Source of the DNA: Balaenoptera acutorostrata
Taxonomy: Eukaryota > Chordata > Mammalia > Artiodactyla > Balaenopteridae
DNA length: 64,000 bases
Direction: 5' to 3'
Assembly: GCF_949987535.1 (NCBI RefSeq)
Contig: NC_080067.1
Coordinates: 58,214,405 to 58,278,404, forward strand
Part shown: piece after piece, positions 9,973 through 21,640 of the stretch
Position numbering within the stretch: the first letter of the stretch is position 1
Layout of the letters: each line of letters starts with the position of its first letter
Program-made: the position numbers and the translations under genes
Notes under the pieces: model-generated
Told to the model about the DNA's origin: nothing
Databases searched by the model: none
The model's input: the letters and a program-made list of their open reading frames with translations, nothing else

Positions 9973-12685
9973 TGCTTCAGAGAAAATAGGATTGTAAGAC
10001 TGACCCTGTCTTGAGGGATTTATGGATTTTTTTTTTTTTTTTTTTCAGTCTGTTTGTAACCTCCCGTAAAGCTTCTGGAACCTTTTGGATTTATCATCAA
10101 TAAACATTTACTAAGCAATTCCCAGAGTTCAGGGCACTCTGCTAGTCACTGTGGGCTTAACAGTGTTCAGAGTAGACTCTGTCACTGCCTCAGGTGTCAG
10201 GAAAATGATTCTGTTCTTTATCCAGTAATAGATTATTTTAAGTGATCTCAATAAGGAAATTCAATCTGGCAAATGATTGTTACGTTCCAGGTATAAGACT
10301 CAGTGCTCTGTGCCAAGGGAGTAGATGAGAGAACCTTAGGGAATGTTCACCAAGCATGGAATCCAAGAATCTGCTAGGGTCACTCTGTCCTTTGGCCACA
10401 GATAAGCTAGGCTCAAGCTCTAGTCCGTGATTTGTGGAAAGTCCAGCGCCCTCCCCAAACTTGCTGTGAATTCCTGGGTACCACAAAGTCTCATGGTCAC
10501 CTCAGACTCTACTCAGCTTCTGCCAGTGAATCCATTCAATTCTTGTTCCATCCATGTCAGCTCAGCCCCACTTCTTGATTTTTATATGAAAATAAGGATT
10601 TTATGATTTATTGGAATTTTGAGAGGTCATGTGGTCAATAACATTAATTGTATGTCGGAAGGGGAGAAATGTAAAACCAAAGAAAAAGCAGCCAAGGAAT
10701 TAAAACCTTCACAGATCATAAAAGATTCCAGAGCCTATCCTGTCTCCTTATCTTTTGGTTGAGCCTCACTGGAAAAATGTCTTTCTATCCTTTGCCATCT
10801 AAATTTCCAACTACTTTTTAGGCAGTTCCATCTATTTAATCTCTCCTTCAGGATCCATCTCTCTTTCTCCCAACAGTACAAGTCTCACGTCTAAAAAATT
10901 CAGTGTGAATTAATCCCTGGGTGACCTGCTAGTTAGTTCTTGGAGGGATTTTGCCCTTTGAATCGAGCACAGTTTTGACTTTTGTTAGGAGGTGGGTGGA
11001 AGGTTGGGTACCAACGAGACGGAGGATGGGGGAAGAGGCTTTGGCACTCCCAGTCAGGCGAAATAGTCTATGGTGGACAAGACCTCCCAGCCTGGTCCCC
11101 TTGAAGGTCTTCCCTCTAGCGAGGACCTTAATTACTCCTCTGACTGTAGGAGCAAATTCACACACTTCCCAAAGATAAACAATAACTTTTTGGAAGCAGG
11201 TTGTCAATCTTATGAGAGAAAACTTTTCCTACCTGCCTTCTTAATTAGCAAGGCCATCTTTCTCACAATGGAATGAATATTTCTTATCACAAAAAATAGT
11301 GATTTTTAAAATCTTTCCCCTACCATCCGCCCCATACAATACACCCCCCCAATACTATTAGCACACACAACCTCACACCACAAGCCCATACACACCCCCC
11401 ACATACACACCCACACACATTTTTTATTTACACATTTTTAAGAATTGGAAATAGACCTGGGTAACTCTTTGGTTATTCCAATACCCAGAAAATACTTTGC
11501 AGCTACAAACAATAAGGTCTTAAACTGTGAATAATTTCTTAGGCAAGGCATTCCTCATCCTCTGTTTTGATCTTGAAGGTGAAGGAAGAGGGCAAATTAT
11601 TTTATTGTAGCTCTAAGACCAAGAAGGAATGGCTGTGATTCAAGAACAGAAATAGGAGAGTAATCTGAAAAGTAGTCAACAGACTAAGGAGAGAATCAAA
11701 AGGACCATTTTAGAAAGTGATGAATGGGAAAGCCAGTTTGCAAAACATTAAGGAATGAATAGATTATGAGGAACTGGTGAGGTAAAAATGAACACTTTTT
11801 ACACAGTCTACGAGAGAAATGGGAAAGCAACATGGCCCATCTTGTTTGGTTATCAACTCAGTACTTTCATGTACATGAAACCATTTACTTAGCCAAAAAA
11901 ATTAAGTAAATCGTTTTGGGAAGCTTTATAATTTAAATTATATCAGCATTTAAGGCTTTGGAATAGAAAAGCTATATTTCTTTGTGAACCTGAATGAGGT
12001 GTCCTGTCCCCTTCCTGACTTTGTACTAAGAGGCTAAGTAACTGACCCCATGGTGGGTACCCAATATGACACTACATAAAGAGACTGAGGTATGTGAAGT
12101 ACTAAGAGAAACCTGATTTATCCTCATATTTCTGGACAGACTAAAGGAGCCTGCAGCTTCTGAGTAAATGACTTGAAGCTGGATAGTGTGGGCCCCGGCA
12201 ATTTTGAAGAAACTCTCTTATGCCACCACGGGAGTGAAGACTGGATCAATTTATCATACACAGTGCAATGCTACCTGACCAGTGGCGGTACAGCTGGGTG
12301 CCCAGGTGCAAGCAGAGGCCAGGGTCTAATCCTGTCCTCCCAGATATCAAGCAAATTCTCCAAAGGGTATGCAAGAGAGATCCAGGGCTGTGCCCTCTTG
12401 TCTTCCTGGAAGGGCTGGCGCTCTCCCTGCAAGAACCTGCTATTTATTCTTTCCTTTCAGAAACAATTGTAGCTACTTCTGATATAGAAAAAGGCAATTT
12501 AATGTTCTGCCAAAGTTCTGAGATTATTCAAACCATTTCCCTAATGTCTTTATTATAATAGCTATCATTCTGATCATCCCACTTGTAACATTATTGTTTC
12601 TTAAGATTTCTAATGCATCTTAATCAGACATTTGGTTTCCTAAGTTAACCACTTTTGAGGCAATTTCATGAAGATTATATTACTC
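9973..12685. other. Largely unique region with a GC-richer island
   Basis: Contents by eye: a poly(T) run at 10027-10045; an antisense L2-like 3' end at about 10085-10170 (AATAAACATTTACTAAGC); a GC-richer, CpG-containing block at 10920-11180; a CA/CCCC-rich low-complexity tract at 11338-11420; and a GC-richer block at 12170-12430. Frames at 10929-11276 and 12173-12558 (99 codons at most) are unsupported and overlap each other in several frames. Confidence 0.45.
11338..11420. repeat. CA/CCCC-rich low-complexity tract
   Basis: An impure mixture of ACACACC, CCCC and CATACACAC units. It is G-depleted on the plus strand. Confidence 0.8.
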
Positions 12686-13064
12686 AGAACTCTTATTTTT
12701 TTATTTATTTTTTTAAAATTTGCAGGTATGCTCGGTTGATATTGTTTTTTTTTCTTTTTTTAAAAAATAAGTTTATTTATTTATTTTTGGCTGTGTTGGG
12801 TCTTCGTTTCTGTGCGAGGGCTTTCTCTAGTTGTGGCAAACGGGGGCCACTCTTCATCGCCGTGCGCGGGCCTCTCACTATCGCGGCCTCTCTTGTTGCA
12901 GAGCACAGGCTCCAGACGCGCAGGCTCAGTAGTTGTGGCTCATGGGCCCAGTTGCTCCACGGCATGTGGGATCTTCCCAGACCAGGGCTCGAACCTGTGT
13001 CCCCTGCATTGGCAGGCAGATTCTCAACCACTGCACCACCAGGGAAGCCCAGAGCTCTTATTTT
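12686..13064 (-). mobile_element. CHR-type SINE with 3' extension and target-site duplication
   Basis: The tRNA-derived SINE lies antisense. Its 5' end is the reverse complement of ACCAGGGAAGCCC ending at 13050, and a B-box-like GGTTCGAGCCC is readable on the minus strand near 12990. The body runs to the TTTTTGGCTGTG block at about 12785. The first tail lies at 12744-12785. Then follow about 30 nt of foreign sequence (12714-12743) and a second A-rich tail (12700-12713 on the minus strand). Target-site duplications are AGAACTCTTATTTT (12686-12699) and AGAGCTCTTATTTT (13051-13064). Frames at 12655-13161 and 12777-13066 lie within the SINE and are artefacts. Body differences from the copies at 32.5 and 46.7 kb are mainly CpG transitions. 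Confidence 0.93.
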
Positions 13065-14939
13065 AAATCATGTGTTAGGTAAATGTCTAAAAATACTGAG
13101 TAAGTGGATAGGGTACAACTTTTATTTGTATTTTTTTACAAATAAAATTGTGAGTAGTTAGCTAGAGCATACAGTAGGTTTGTTTTCTGTTATATCCTAA
13201 TGACAAGCAGAAGATGGGACTGTGTAACGTGTTTGAAGGTTAACAGTGTTAAATATGCTTGGAGAGGGGGATAGTTTCCTATAAAATACATAGTTGAAAG
13301 CAAATATTTTTCTAACCCTCTGAAGGTTTTAATGATTCCTATTAATAATCCAAATATAATTTTGAAATAGCAAGCTTTACTGTTTACTCTAGTTATAGGT
13401 AAATGGGTTTAAAGTTCTAACAGTTTTGACATTTAAAAGTATATTCTGTCATCTCCAGATCTTTCACAGTACAAAATGTACACACCTATAGGGTTCAAAA
13501 TATGGCCTGTTAAATACTAGGGGCTACAGGGTCCAGTGCTGAAATGATCACTGAGATCATTTGATGCTTTAGCTTAATTTAAAATAAAAATTGAAGTTTA
13601 TCTATTACTAAGTATATAGCATAAAATTTACAGAACTATCTTGACTAAGTAATTCTTATTTTAAACTAGTAGCTTCTGGAAAAGCCATTTTTAAGATTCA
13701 GACCTAGATCAAATCTGGTGAAGTAAAGAAATAGAAATTACTATTAGTGTATCATTGGAAATTAAAATTCAATAAAGTGAAAAATGACTATTATTTGCAG
13801 ACTGTTGTTTTTAAATTTAAAAATTCTACCTTCCTTTTTTTTTCTCAACAAACATGGCTTAGTTTCTGTTCTAATGTGTTTAAAGCTATGCACGTACATA
13901 GGGGGCTTTGATCTTTGCTTAATCTGCAAATAATTCCAAAATCATAAGATTGAAACAGTCCTCGATTACTGAATACTTTGCAACTCACAGGATGTGGCAG
14001 ATGTCTGTAAACTGTGAAAATATGTGTCTGATGTATTGGTGGGTTCACATTAATATTCAGAACAGGAAAATAAAAACCACATCGCAATACTTATATCATT
14101 GGCATTTGTTACCTCCACTTTTCAGATGCTACAGGAAGGAACCAAGTCAAATGAATACTCAAGACTGTTTTCATGAACCCTAATGCTAAACATATGTGTC
14201 TCACTATTATCAAATTTGGACTTAGGTCACTGAATTCCCAGGCTACAGAAGCAGGTAAAATATAGGGAAAACTTTACACTTACGGGGTAGACAGAGCAAC
14301 ATTTTTCTGACAGTGAAAATTATCTAACTATAATTTTTTTTAGGAAAAGCATACCTAGTACAGACCACCTGATTATTAAAAGAAGTTGGGGGAAGGGATT
14401 CTACTAGAAGCAAGGGAGAAATACTGTTTTCTTGACATTTTTCACTAGGTTCAAGTGAAACAACTCAGTTTACCATGAATAAACTAGCTCTCTTCCATTT
14501 GAAAATATGTCTGCTCTAGGCAGGTCAGCTTTGCATGAGACTTTGGGACAGGGAGTTGGATTCCTGTGTTAGGCAAAACCCTCTAGGCTCCTTAAATATC
14601 TCTAGAGTCAGATATGATGAAAGAGGAGCCATCACTCAGAATTGTAATAGGACCTAAAGGCCATTTTGGCCCTGGCCCAGACTTACTAGCATAGCTTGCA
14701 GTGATCTAACCCTGCAATTATCTTGCTGTGCAAGTCCATGCCTGAGGATTTAACCAGATACACATTACTGTGTATTATGTCACTGCTTTTCATCTCTTGG
14801 TTAGAGAGTGTTTTCCTGAAAAATTATTTAGTGAAAAAAAAAAACTCTGAGAAGAAAATAGTAGGAGTTTTCAACTGAAGATACTCTTAACTCCCTGGCC
14901 CAGTGAGAAAACTAATCAAATGATACTGAAAAGGGAAGG
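13065..14939. other. Unique AT-rich sequence
   Basis: No repeat family or gene recognised. Overlapping frames at 13845-14087 (minus) and 13950-14183 (plus) oppose each other and look random. A poly(A) run lies at 14835-14845. Confidence 0.5.
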
Positions 14940-15110
14940 ACTGATGGTACACTCATTCATTCATCCATTCATACAACAAGTGTCTACCATATGTCAGCCA
15001 AGTTCCACGTACTGTGTGATGAAGGAAATACAGTCTCTGCCTTCATGGGAGTTAGAGTTTAGCAGTAACATTCTGCTAAAGAGGTTAAAGTGTTACACTC
15101 AATGTTTGAA
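14940..15110 (-). mobile_element. L2-like 3' end remnant (antisense)
   Basis: CATTCATTCATCCATTCATA is followed by GTGTCTACCATATGTCAGCC, then GTACTGTGTGATGAAGGAAA and CAGTCTCTGCCTTCATGG. This is the antisense L2 terminus, normally 'gagcacctactatgtgccag ... ctctgccctcaagg'. It is heavily diverged. Confidence 0.6.
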
Positions 15111-15511
15111 GACACACACACTTTCTTTCATGAAAGTAAGTGTTCAGTCAATGCACTGCCCCTCCCCACGGTGCTATATTGCATTTATCTTACTCAAAAA
15201 ATGTGTGTGTGATTGTGTATAATTCTAGTTTATCTTGTCAATAGTGGGACCAATTTTCCCCCGTTCAAGTGGGGATTTTGCAGGAGAAACGTGGTTTCTG
15301 CCTCTTCTTTTGGTCTCTTGCAGAGTAGGATGCATTTGTATTCTCATCTGAAAAGAGGAGAAAGATCTCAAGGTTAGAGCTCTCATCTTTTTTCCTTGTC
15401 ATTTATTTATTCAATTCAAGGAAAATTATTACAAATTGGTTATAATTTATTTTTAACTTTTAATGCAGTAGCATGTTCCTTATAGTGACTCCATAAATGT
15501 CTGATCATTGT
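15111..15511. other. No recognisable feature
   Basis: Unique sequence, with a short (TG)n patch at 15201-15210. Confidence 0.5.
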
Positions 15512-15884
15512 ATTCATATATGGAATCTAAAAAAAAAAAAAGGTACTGATGAACCTAGTGGCAGGGCAGGAATACAGACAGACATAGAGAATGGACTTGA
15601 GGACACAGGGAGGGGGAAGCTGGAGCAAAGTGAGAGTAGCATGGACATATATATACTATGTAAAATAGTCAGCTAGTGGGAAGCAGCTGCATAGCACAGG
15701 GAGATCAGCTTGGTGCTTTGTGACCACCTAGAGGGGTGGGATGGGGGGTGGGGGGGAGGCTCAAGAGGGAGGGGATATGGGGATATATGTATACATATAG
15801 CTGATTCACTTTGTTATACAGCAGAAACTAACACAACATTGTAAAGCAATTATACTCCAATAAAGGTGCATTAAAAAAAAAAAA
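15512..15884 (+). mobile_element. L1 3' end with G-rich 3' UTR
   Basis: It begins at the last ORF2 codons (TTCATATATGGAATCTAA, stop at 15528-15530). The full 3' UTR follows: CATGGACATATATA near 15641, TCAGCTTGGTGCTTTGTGAC near 15706, and a G-rich tract at 15733-15775. The terminal ATTATACTCCAATAAA block ends in poly(A) at 15873-15884. The insertion is 5'-truncated. I could not find a convincing target-site duplication. Confidence 0.92.
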
Positions 15885-16534
15885 CTTACCACTGTGTGCC
15901 CAGCAATTTTTAGTTAGTAGCAAAGAAGAGGATGAGCAACATCTAGTATCTGCCCTCTAAGTGCTTAAAATGATGTTAATTTAATCATTATAACTAGTGA
16001 CAAGTCAATTTTTTACTAGAAAAAGTAAAGACTACAAATAATTTATTTTTCATGACATTTTCTCTAAAGAAGTATTTCACAAACTGTTCTAAAGTCAATT
16101 ATACTCTAATTCAATCCATAAGTAAATCAATTTAAGTTATATCATCGGTGCACGTGGGATATGTAACAAAGTTAAACAGGCAGCTTTACTGCAGGACTTA
16201 GTACACTGACTGTTCAAAAGGTACTAATATGCTAGATTTCCCAAACTAATTTGACTGTAGAATCTGGTTTTTTTCTTGAATACTTATTAACTTCAGTCTC
16301 ACAGAACATGTGTCCCACTGAACAGTTTGGGAAACACTGCTGTAAATTTTATTGCCTTAAATAATATCTCCTGGAATATGTTTCTACATGACCTAAAAGA
16401 AAATGAAATACACCAACAAGCACAGCACAAAAAAATCACAAACAAATACGCATTATGCAGTTTCTTAACACTGTTTAAATATTGCACTCTAACATTAAGA
16501 ATGTAAACAACATCATTTTGCGGCTAAGAGGATT
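15885..16534. other. No recognisable feature
   Basis: Unique AT-rich sequence. The minus-strand frame at 16299-16487 is short and has no family resemblance. Confidence 0.5.
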
Positions 16535-16690
16535 TGTTTAGGAGTCACTAACCTAGGTTTTCATGTAGACTCCACCTAACTTACTAGCGAAATGATCGTG
16601 GGAAAGCAATGTCAACTCTCTGAACCTCAGTTTTTTTCATCTGTTCTATGCGAATACTAATATCTATTTTGACAACCTTGCTGGAACATT
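16535..16690 (+). mobile_element. MIR SINE remnant (sense)
   Basis: GGAGTCACTAACCTAGGTTT, ACTTACTAGCGAAATGATCG, GGGAAAGCAATGTCAACTCT and CTGAACCTCAGTTTTTTTCA follow the MIR core order (lesion-type head, 'cttactagctgtgtgacc', 'ctctgtgcctcagtttcctcat'). Confidence 0.75.
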
Positions 16691-17605
16691 GAAAAATCTC
16701 AAACAAGGTCATAGATATGAAACAACTTTCAAAAATCTTGCATGGAAGGATTATTATGATGTTCCACCAGAAATACTATCTGTCATTGAATGTCCTGGTA
16801 TAACAAAAGGCTGTAAATATGTGGAATGAATCAGTACAGACATATTAATTTTGACATTTCTTTGGGTTAAAAAAAAGAATAGTCTGTATTATTTCAGCCA
16901 TTTTACATGTGGGGGAACTTAAATACTGAAAACTAAAGTCATTCTCGCCAGTTTTATTGGGCAGAACGGGGCAATAACATTTATTCCAGCTCCTGATTTC
17001 TAGAAAGAAACAAAAACAGGCTTTATTTACACATATGGTGCTCAAACTATTCTGGAAACCGTTCATCTGGTAATATTTGGTCAAGTGTCATTCTGCTTGT
17101 TAACACCATTAGCACAGAAGAAATTGACCATTCCAGTTGGACTGTTAATCCATTTGACTCAAAGTTAGAATTGACACTGTTTTCCAACCATTCTATCCGT
17201 TAATCTATAGGCATCATTCCGAACACTAGGAAATTTCAGGTCCCCTAAAATCTAACATAATACTTAATATAAAATACAAATAATTTGACACTGGGGTAAA
17301 TAAAATAGTGTAACAGATAGCAAGTTTGGTCTCAGTAGAATTTGCCTGTATATATATATATGTAAGTATACATATATATATATGTAAGTATACATATACA
17401 TATATAACTGCCATATATATATATGGAAATTACTTGAAATTTGGCATAAAAATTTAGTCTCCAATGAATAGGGTCTCTTGTTAAGTTAATTCAAGCTACT
17501 AGAAAGAAATGTTGGTTGCCAAAATTTATGCAAATTATTTTTAATAAGGTTATTTTTTACCTCTTCAAGGCTTAACTCAAAGTTGCAATTCAGAATGATA
17601 TAATT
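16691..17605. other. Unique sequence with AT-rich tandem tract
   Basis: Apart from the AT tract at 17346-17428, no repeat or gene was recognised. The minus-strand frames at 17226-17464 arise from that tract. Confidence 0.5.
17346..17428. repeat. AT/GTATAC tandem and palindromic repeat
   Basis: Two copies of a unit containing TATATATGTAAGTATACATA are followed by further TATATA and a CCATATATATATATGG palindrome (17412-17427). This is low-complexity sequence able to form cruciforms. Confidence 0.85.
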
Positions 17606-17712
17606 ATTTTTTTAATTGAAGTATAGTTGGTTTACAAATTGTGTTAGTTGCAAATGTACAGCATAGTGATTCATTTTTTTTTCAGATTATATTCCATTAT
17701 AGGTTATTGATA
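17606..17712 (-). mobile_element. L1 3' tip (antisense)
   Basis: TTTTTTTAATTGAAGTATAG is followed by TTGGTTTACAAATTGTGTTA, GTACAGCATAGTGATTCA and CAGATTATATTCCATTATAG. This matches the antisense L1 3' UTR also seen at 8.6 kb, with more divergence. Confidence 0.75.
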
Positions 17713-18147
17713 TCGTTATTCTTAAATTATAATTTATTCTACATTCACTACTATTACTAATTTATACAACTCTTGGCTTAATATTTAGTTTGTTTTGCAT
17801 AACTGTATAATTCTAAATGTTTTTATAAGATGAGTATATCACTTCAATTTTCAATCTTTATTTCCTCAATTTTGGGTGTTCACAAAAATATAAAAAAGGA
17901 GGGCCAGGTATTTAAGGTAAAAAAAATTAAATCATCTAGTTGATTAATTTTGGGCAGTAAACCTGTAACTTTTTTGTTTGTCTATTTGAACTTAATTTTC
18001 TAGTTGTTTTATAATCATGGCTAAAGCGTATATAAGCCAAACATACTTTCAATACCTAGTTTCAAATTCTTATGCAGAAAAATTAGATTCTATATTCTGC
18101 TAACATTACTGTATTATTGCTTAGTCGATATCTACAAGCCAGGTACT
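17713..18147. other. No recognisable feature
   Basis: AT-rich unique sequence. No gene or repeat was recognised. Confidence 0.5.
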
Positions 18148-19290
18148 TTTTTTTTAATGAATAGACTTTAATTTTTCAGAACAGTTTTAGGTTCGCAACA
18201 AAATTAAAGGGAAAGTACAAAGAGTTCCCATTAACTTATGTTACCACATATATACTACCTCCCCCACTATGGACATCCCCTACCAGAGTGGTACATTTGT
18301 TACAACTGATGAACCTACATTGACACATCATTATCTCCCAAAGTCCATAGCTTACATAGGGTTCACTCTTGGTGATGTACATTCCATGGGTTTGGACAAA
18401 TATATGACATGTATCCACCATTGTAGTATCACACAGAATAGGTTCACTGCCCCAAAAATACTGTGCTCTGTCCCCCTAAGCCCTGGCAACTACTAATCTT
18501 TTTACCATGTCCATAATTTTGTCTTTTTCAGACTATCACATAGTTTGAATCATATAGTATGTAGCTTTTTCAGATTGGCTTCTTTCACTTAGTAATATGC
18601 ATTTAAGTTTCTTCCATGTTGTTTCATGGCTTGATAGCTCATTTATTTTTAACACTGAATAATATTTCATTGTCTGGACGTACCAGAGTTTACTTATCCA
18701 TTTACCTCCTGAAGGACATCTTGGTTGCCTCCAAGTTTTGGCAATTAAGAATAAAGCTGCTCTAAACATTTGTGTGCATATTTTTGTGTGGACATAAGTT
18801 TTCAGTTTATTTTGGTAAATATCAAGAAGCAAAATTATTCAATTGTATGATAAGAATATTTCAGTTTTATAAGAAACTGTCAAACTATGTTCCAAAGTGG
18901 GTACCATTTTGCATCAGCAATGACTCAGAGTTCCTATTGCTTTAAGTCACTGTCAGCATTTGGTATTGTCAGCGTTTTAGATTTTGGCCATGCCAATAGG
19001 TGTGTAATGCTATCTCAATGTTGTTTTAATTTGCAATTCCCTAATCTTTTCATAAGCTTACTTGTTATCTATATATCTTCGTTAATGAGGAAGCTGTTTA
19101 GGACTTTTGCCTATTTTTAATGTGTTGTTTCTTTTCTTATTGTAGTGTTTTAAGAGTTCTTTTTGATGTTGTGGATAACAGTCCTTTATCATTTGTGCCT
19201 TTTGCAAATAATTTCTCTTAGTCTGTGGCTTGTCTCCTCCTTCTGTTGACCAGATACTTTTCTTCTGTAGAAATATTAGCTATACCTTTC
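18148..19290 (-). mobile_element. L1ME-family LINE (antisense, 3' UTR plus ORF2 end)
   Basis: Antisense 3' UTR landmarks come first: ACAGTTTTAGGTTCGCAACA, CCAGAGTGGTACATTTGTTA, GTCCATAGCTTACATAGGGT and ATATGACATGTATCCACCAT. These are followed by the ORF2 C-terminal region (TTCATGGCTTGATAGCTCAT, TTTTGGCAATTAAGAATAAA, CAATAGGTGTGTAATG). The order and content match old L1ME elements. It is 5'-truncated, at roughly the GTCTGTGGCTTGTCTCCTCC block (19219). Open frames at 18236-18832 lie inside it. Confidence 0.85.
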
Positions 19291-19594
19291 AGGTGATTTG
19301 TGATATATTATTTATTTTATCCAACTTTAAAGACATCCTGTATTTTAGACAAGCAAAAATCATTTATAAGACTTTAAACATAGAGTTGATCCATGGTTTC
19401 TTGCCAGATAAATTTATATGCTAACTTGACTATTTCTAATATATTTTCTCAGTTTATTTTAGACATGTTCATTGTCTTGTTAGGCTTTAAGAGATATTTT
19501 GTAAGACACCCATCATTTCTTTCACACAGAACTTAAGAGTCAAATACATTAATCTTGACATTTAAAGTTTTATATTTCAGATAGCCAATGGTAA
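19291..19594. other. No recognisable feature
   Basis: Unique AT-rich sequence, possibly an eroded continuation of the neighbouring L1. Confidence 0.45.
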
Positions 19595-19800
19595 AACATA
19601 TACTATATGCTGGGGATATTCCAAGTATTTTATATGTATTATTTCATTCAACTTTCAAAACTCTATGAGACAAGGACTGTTATTATTATCCCCATATTAT
19701 GGATGAGGAAACAAGACAAAGAGAAAGTAACTTTCTGAAGGTTAGTGCCTGGGCAGCAAAAGTAGTGTTCAGACTCCAGCAATATAGTCCAGAAACCTGG
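19595..19800 (-). mobile_element. MIR SINE remnant (antisense)
   Basis: Antisense MIR order is visible: TGTATTATTTCATTCAACTT, TGTTATTATTATCCCCATAT, ATGGATGAGGAAACAAGACA and GTGTTCAGACTCCAG. It covers most of the core. Confidence 0.8.
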
Positions 19801-20784
19801 GGCTGAGCTATTACATCCCATTATGGTAGGTCATGTTTCTCCTCTCTGAAACATTAAATCTGTGATTGTTCTTGGTTGGTAGTATCTCCTTCAGTTTCTA
19901 TCTTGTAGATTATTATTATTATTTTAATCAGCAATTTTTTACAGTGATTAAATTTTGAGGAAAGAGCTGAGGAGGAAGATTAGGTTACTTCATAAATTGT
20001 AGAGCCAAAAGTTGAACGGTTTTTTTTATAACTCTGTGATTGGAAAAAAAAATTATATTAGCTAATGACTCAGTCCTTGGGAATGATGTTAGGAATTTAT
20101 TTTTAATCTCTACATTAAAGTATTATCATTTATTATTTCTGAAATAATTAAACAGCCAAAGAGTACAATTTGAGTAAAAGCAAAATTTTAAAATACATAT
20201 GCTAAATGTTGTTTAATGGCTTCTTGGCTCATTTTATAATTGTTGTTACACTTCACTTAACATTTTTCTGGTCTTCCTTTAGTAATTAAGTACTTCTGGC
20301 TTTTTCCATGCCATTTAAGTAATAGTTTTCACACTGTTTTTCATTAAGAAATTAACAAGAAAAGGACTTTCCTTTAACACAAGCAAATTATTTTTCAGGC
20401 AGTTAACAGGAATAGGATTACATCCTTCAGGAAATTTACGAGTAATTTTCCTATCCAGTGATAGAATAGATGAGAGGAGGGTTGCTGAAGTGTTTCCTAA
20501 TCTTTCATCTTGTCACATTAGGATTCATTAGATGTCAAAATTCAAAATGCCTCCCATGAAGAAAATAAAATCACATGTTTCGATGGTCAGCTATTCAAGG
20601 AAGAGCAATGGGTGCAGAAACAGGAAACTCAGTTTGATGAGAAAATGGTTTGATTCACTGAAGATATAAATAAATCCAACTAAAATCTAAGGCCCCTACA
20701 GGATCGATATATAAATACCTAAAAATGTCTCCCTCACAATACTCTGTAGTTAATATATCTGTAATACATATCTGCTAGTGATTC
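19801..20784. other. No recognisable feature
   Basis: Unique AT-rich sequence without a recognisable repeat, gene or notable open frame. Confidence 0.5.
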
Positions 20785-20990
20785 ATTAAATCAACAGATT
20801 AGTATATTCAGTGCTTACTAAGTGCAAGGTACTCTCTTATTTTGAGCCCAGAGAGACCAGGTACCAGTTTTATCCTGCAGTCTGGTGGGGGAAAGGAGAG
20901 AGACAAACAATAAACAGATCATCAATAAATGAATATAGTAATTTCAGTTAGTGATAAGTATGAGAAAATAAAACATGATGAATACAGAGG
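20785..20990 (-). mobile_element. L2-like remnant (antisense)
   Basis: TTCAGTGCTTACTAAGTGCA is followed by AGGTACTCTCTTATTTTGAG, a CCTGCAGTCTGGTGGGG block and GAGAGACAAACAATAAACAG. This corresponds to the antisense L2 terminus ('gctcacagtctagtgggg', 'gacaagtaaacaa'). Confidence 0.6.
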
Positions 20991-21019
20991 GATGGATGGC
21001 CAATTTAATACATAAAAAT

Positions 21020-21640
21020 ATAATTATTTATATTATTTATTCCATGTCTATACCACATATATAGAACTAAAATACACAAATGTGTAAAATCTAGCTTAAG
21101 AAATAAAACATTTGAAGCCTCCATATCCCTGCTGATCTCAACTTCTCCATTACCACCACCTCCAGAATTTGCCACCATTTTTAATTTTGTGTTTGTCATT
21201 TGCTTAGTTTTCCTAATGATTTTACCACACACATATATACAATTGTCTAGTTTTCCATGCTTAAAATGTTACAAAAATTAAATCATAGCTTTTTCTGTTT
21301 GTCTGCAGCTAGCTTTTTTTAGGTCTACATTTTGTTTCTGATATTCATCCATGCTGATGCATATTTATGCATATTCAGTGCTATGTATAATGTTCCAGTG
21401 TGTGAATTCATCACAGTGTATTTATCCATCCTGCTCTCTATTGACATTTGGATTTTTTTCAAGTAGTTTGTTCTCTCCTTGTTTGCTATTACAGCTAACA
21501 TAGCTCTGGTCATTTTTTTTAAATCATGCTTTTTATCTGATGCATATGTGTTTCTCTATGGGTATGTACCTAGATGTGGAATTTCTGCGTCACAGGGTAA
21601 GTTTGTGTTCAAATTTTCTAGGTACATTTTCTGTTCTTTC
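21020..21640 (-). mobile_element. Ancient L1 fragment (antisense)
   Basis: Diverged antisense ORF2-end sequence is readable from about 21340: TTCATCCATGCTGATGCAT, TTATCCATCCTGCTCTCTAT, TGACATTTGGATTTTTTTCA, TGCTATTACAGCTAACATAG, GTATGTACCTAGATGTGGAA and TTTCTGCGTCACAGGGTAAG. These match L1M ORF2 antisense landmarks in order. The part from 21020 to 21330 is presumably its 3' UTR. Confidence 0.65.

Noticed and set aside
10929..11207. Overlapping frames on both strands in a GC-richer block, considered as an exon or processed pseudogene
   Set aside because: No recognisable protein family, no splice or poly(A)-tail context, and frames exist equally on both strands, as expected for GC-richer DNA.
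12173..12558. Two overlapping frames (99 and 96 codons) considered as a possible exon
   Set aside because: Both frames are open at once with no known domain. The sequence may be an unrecognised old repeat, but nothing supports coding.
12690..13050. B-box-like motifs in SINE heads considered as tRNA genes
   Set aside because: They are in SINE bodies with A-tails and target duplications, and no complete cloverleaf is apparent.
12655..13161. 168-codon open frame, the longest in the window
   Set aside because: It runs straight through an antisense CHR SINE and its tails. Equivalent frames appear at the other SINE copies (32440-32773, 46617-46943), so it reflects repeat sequence.
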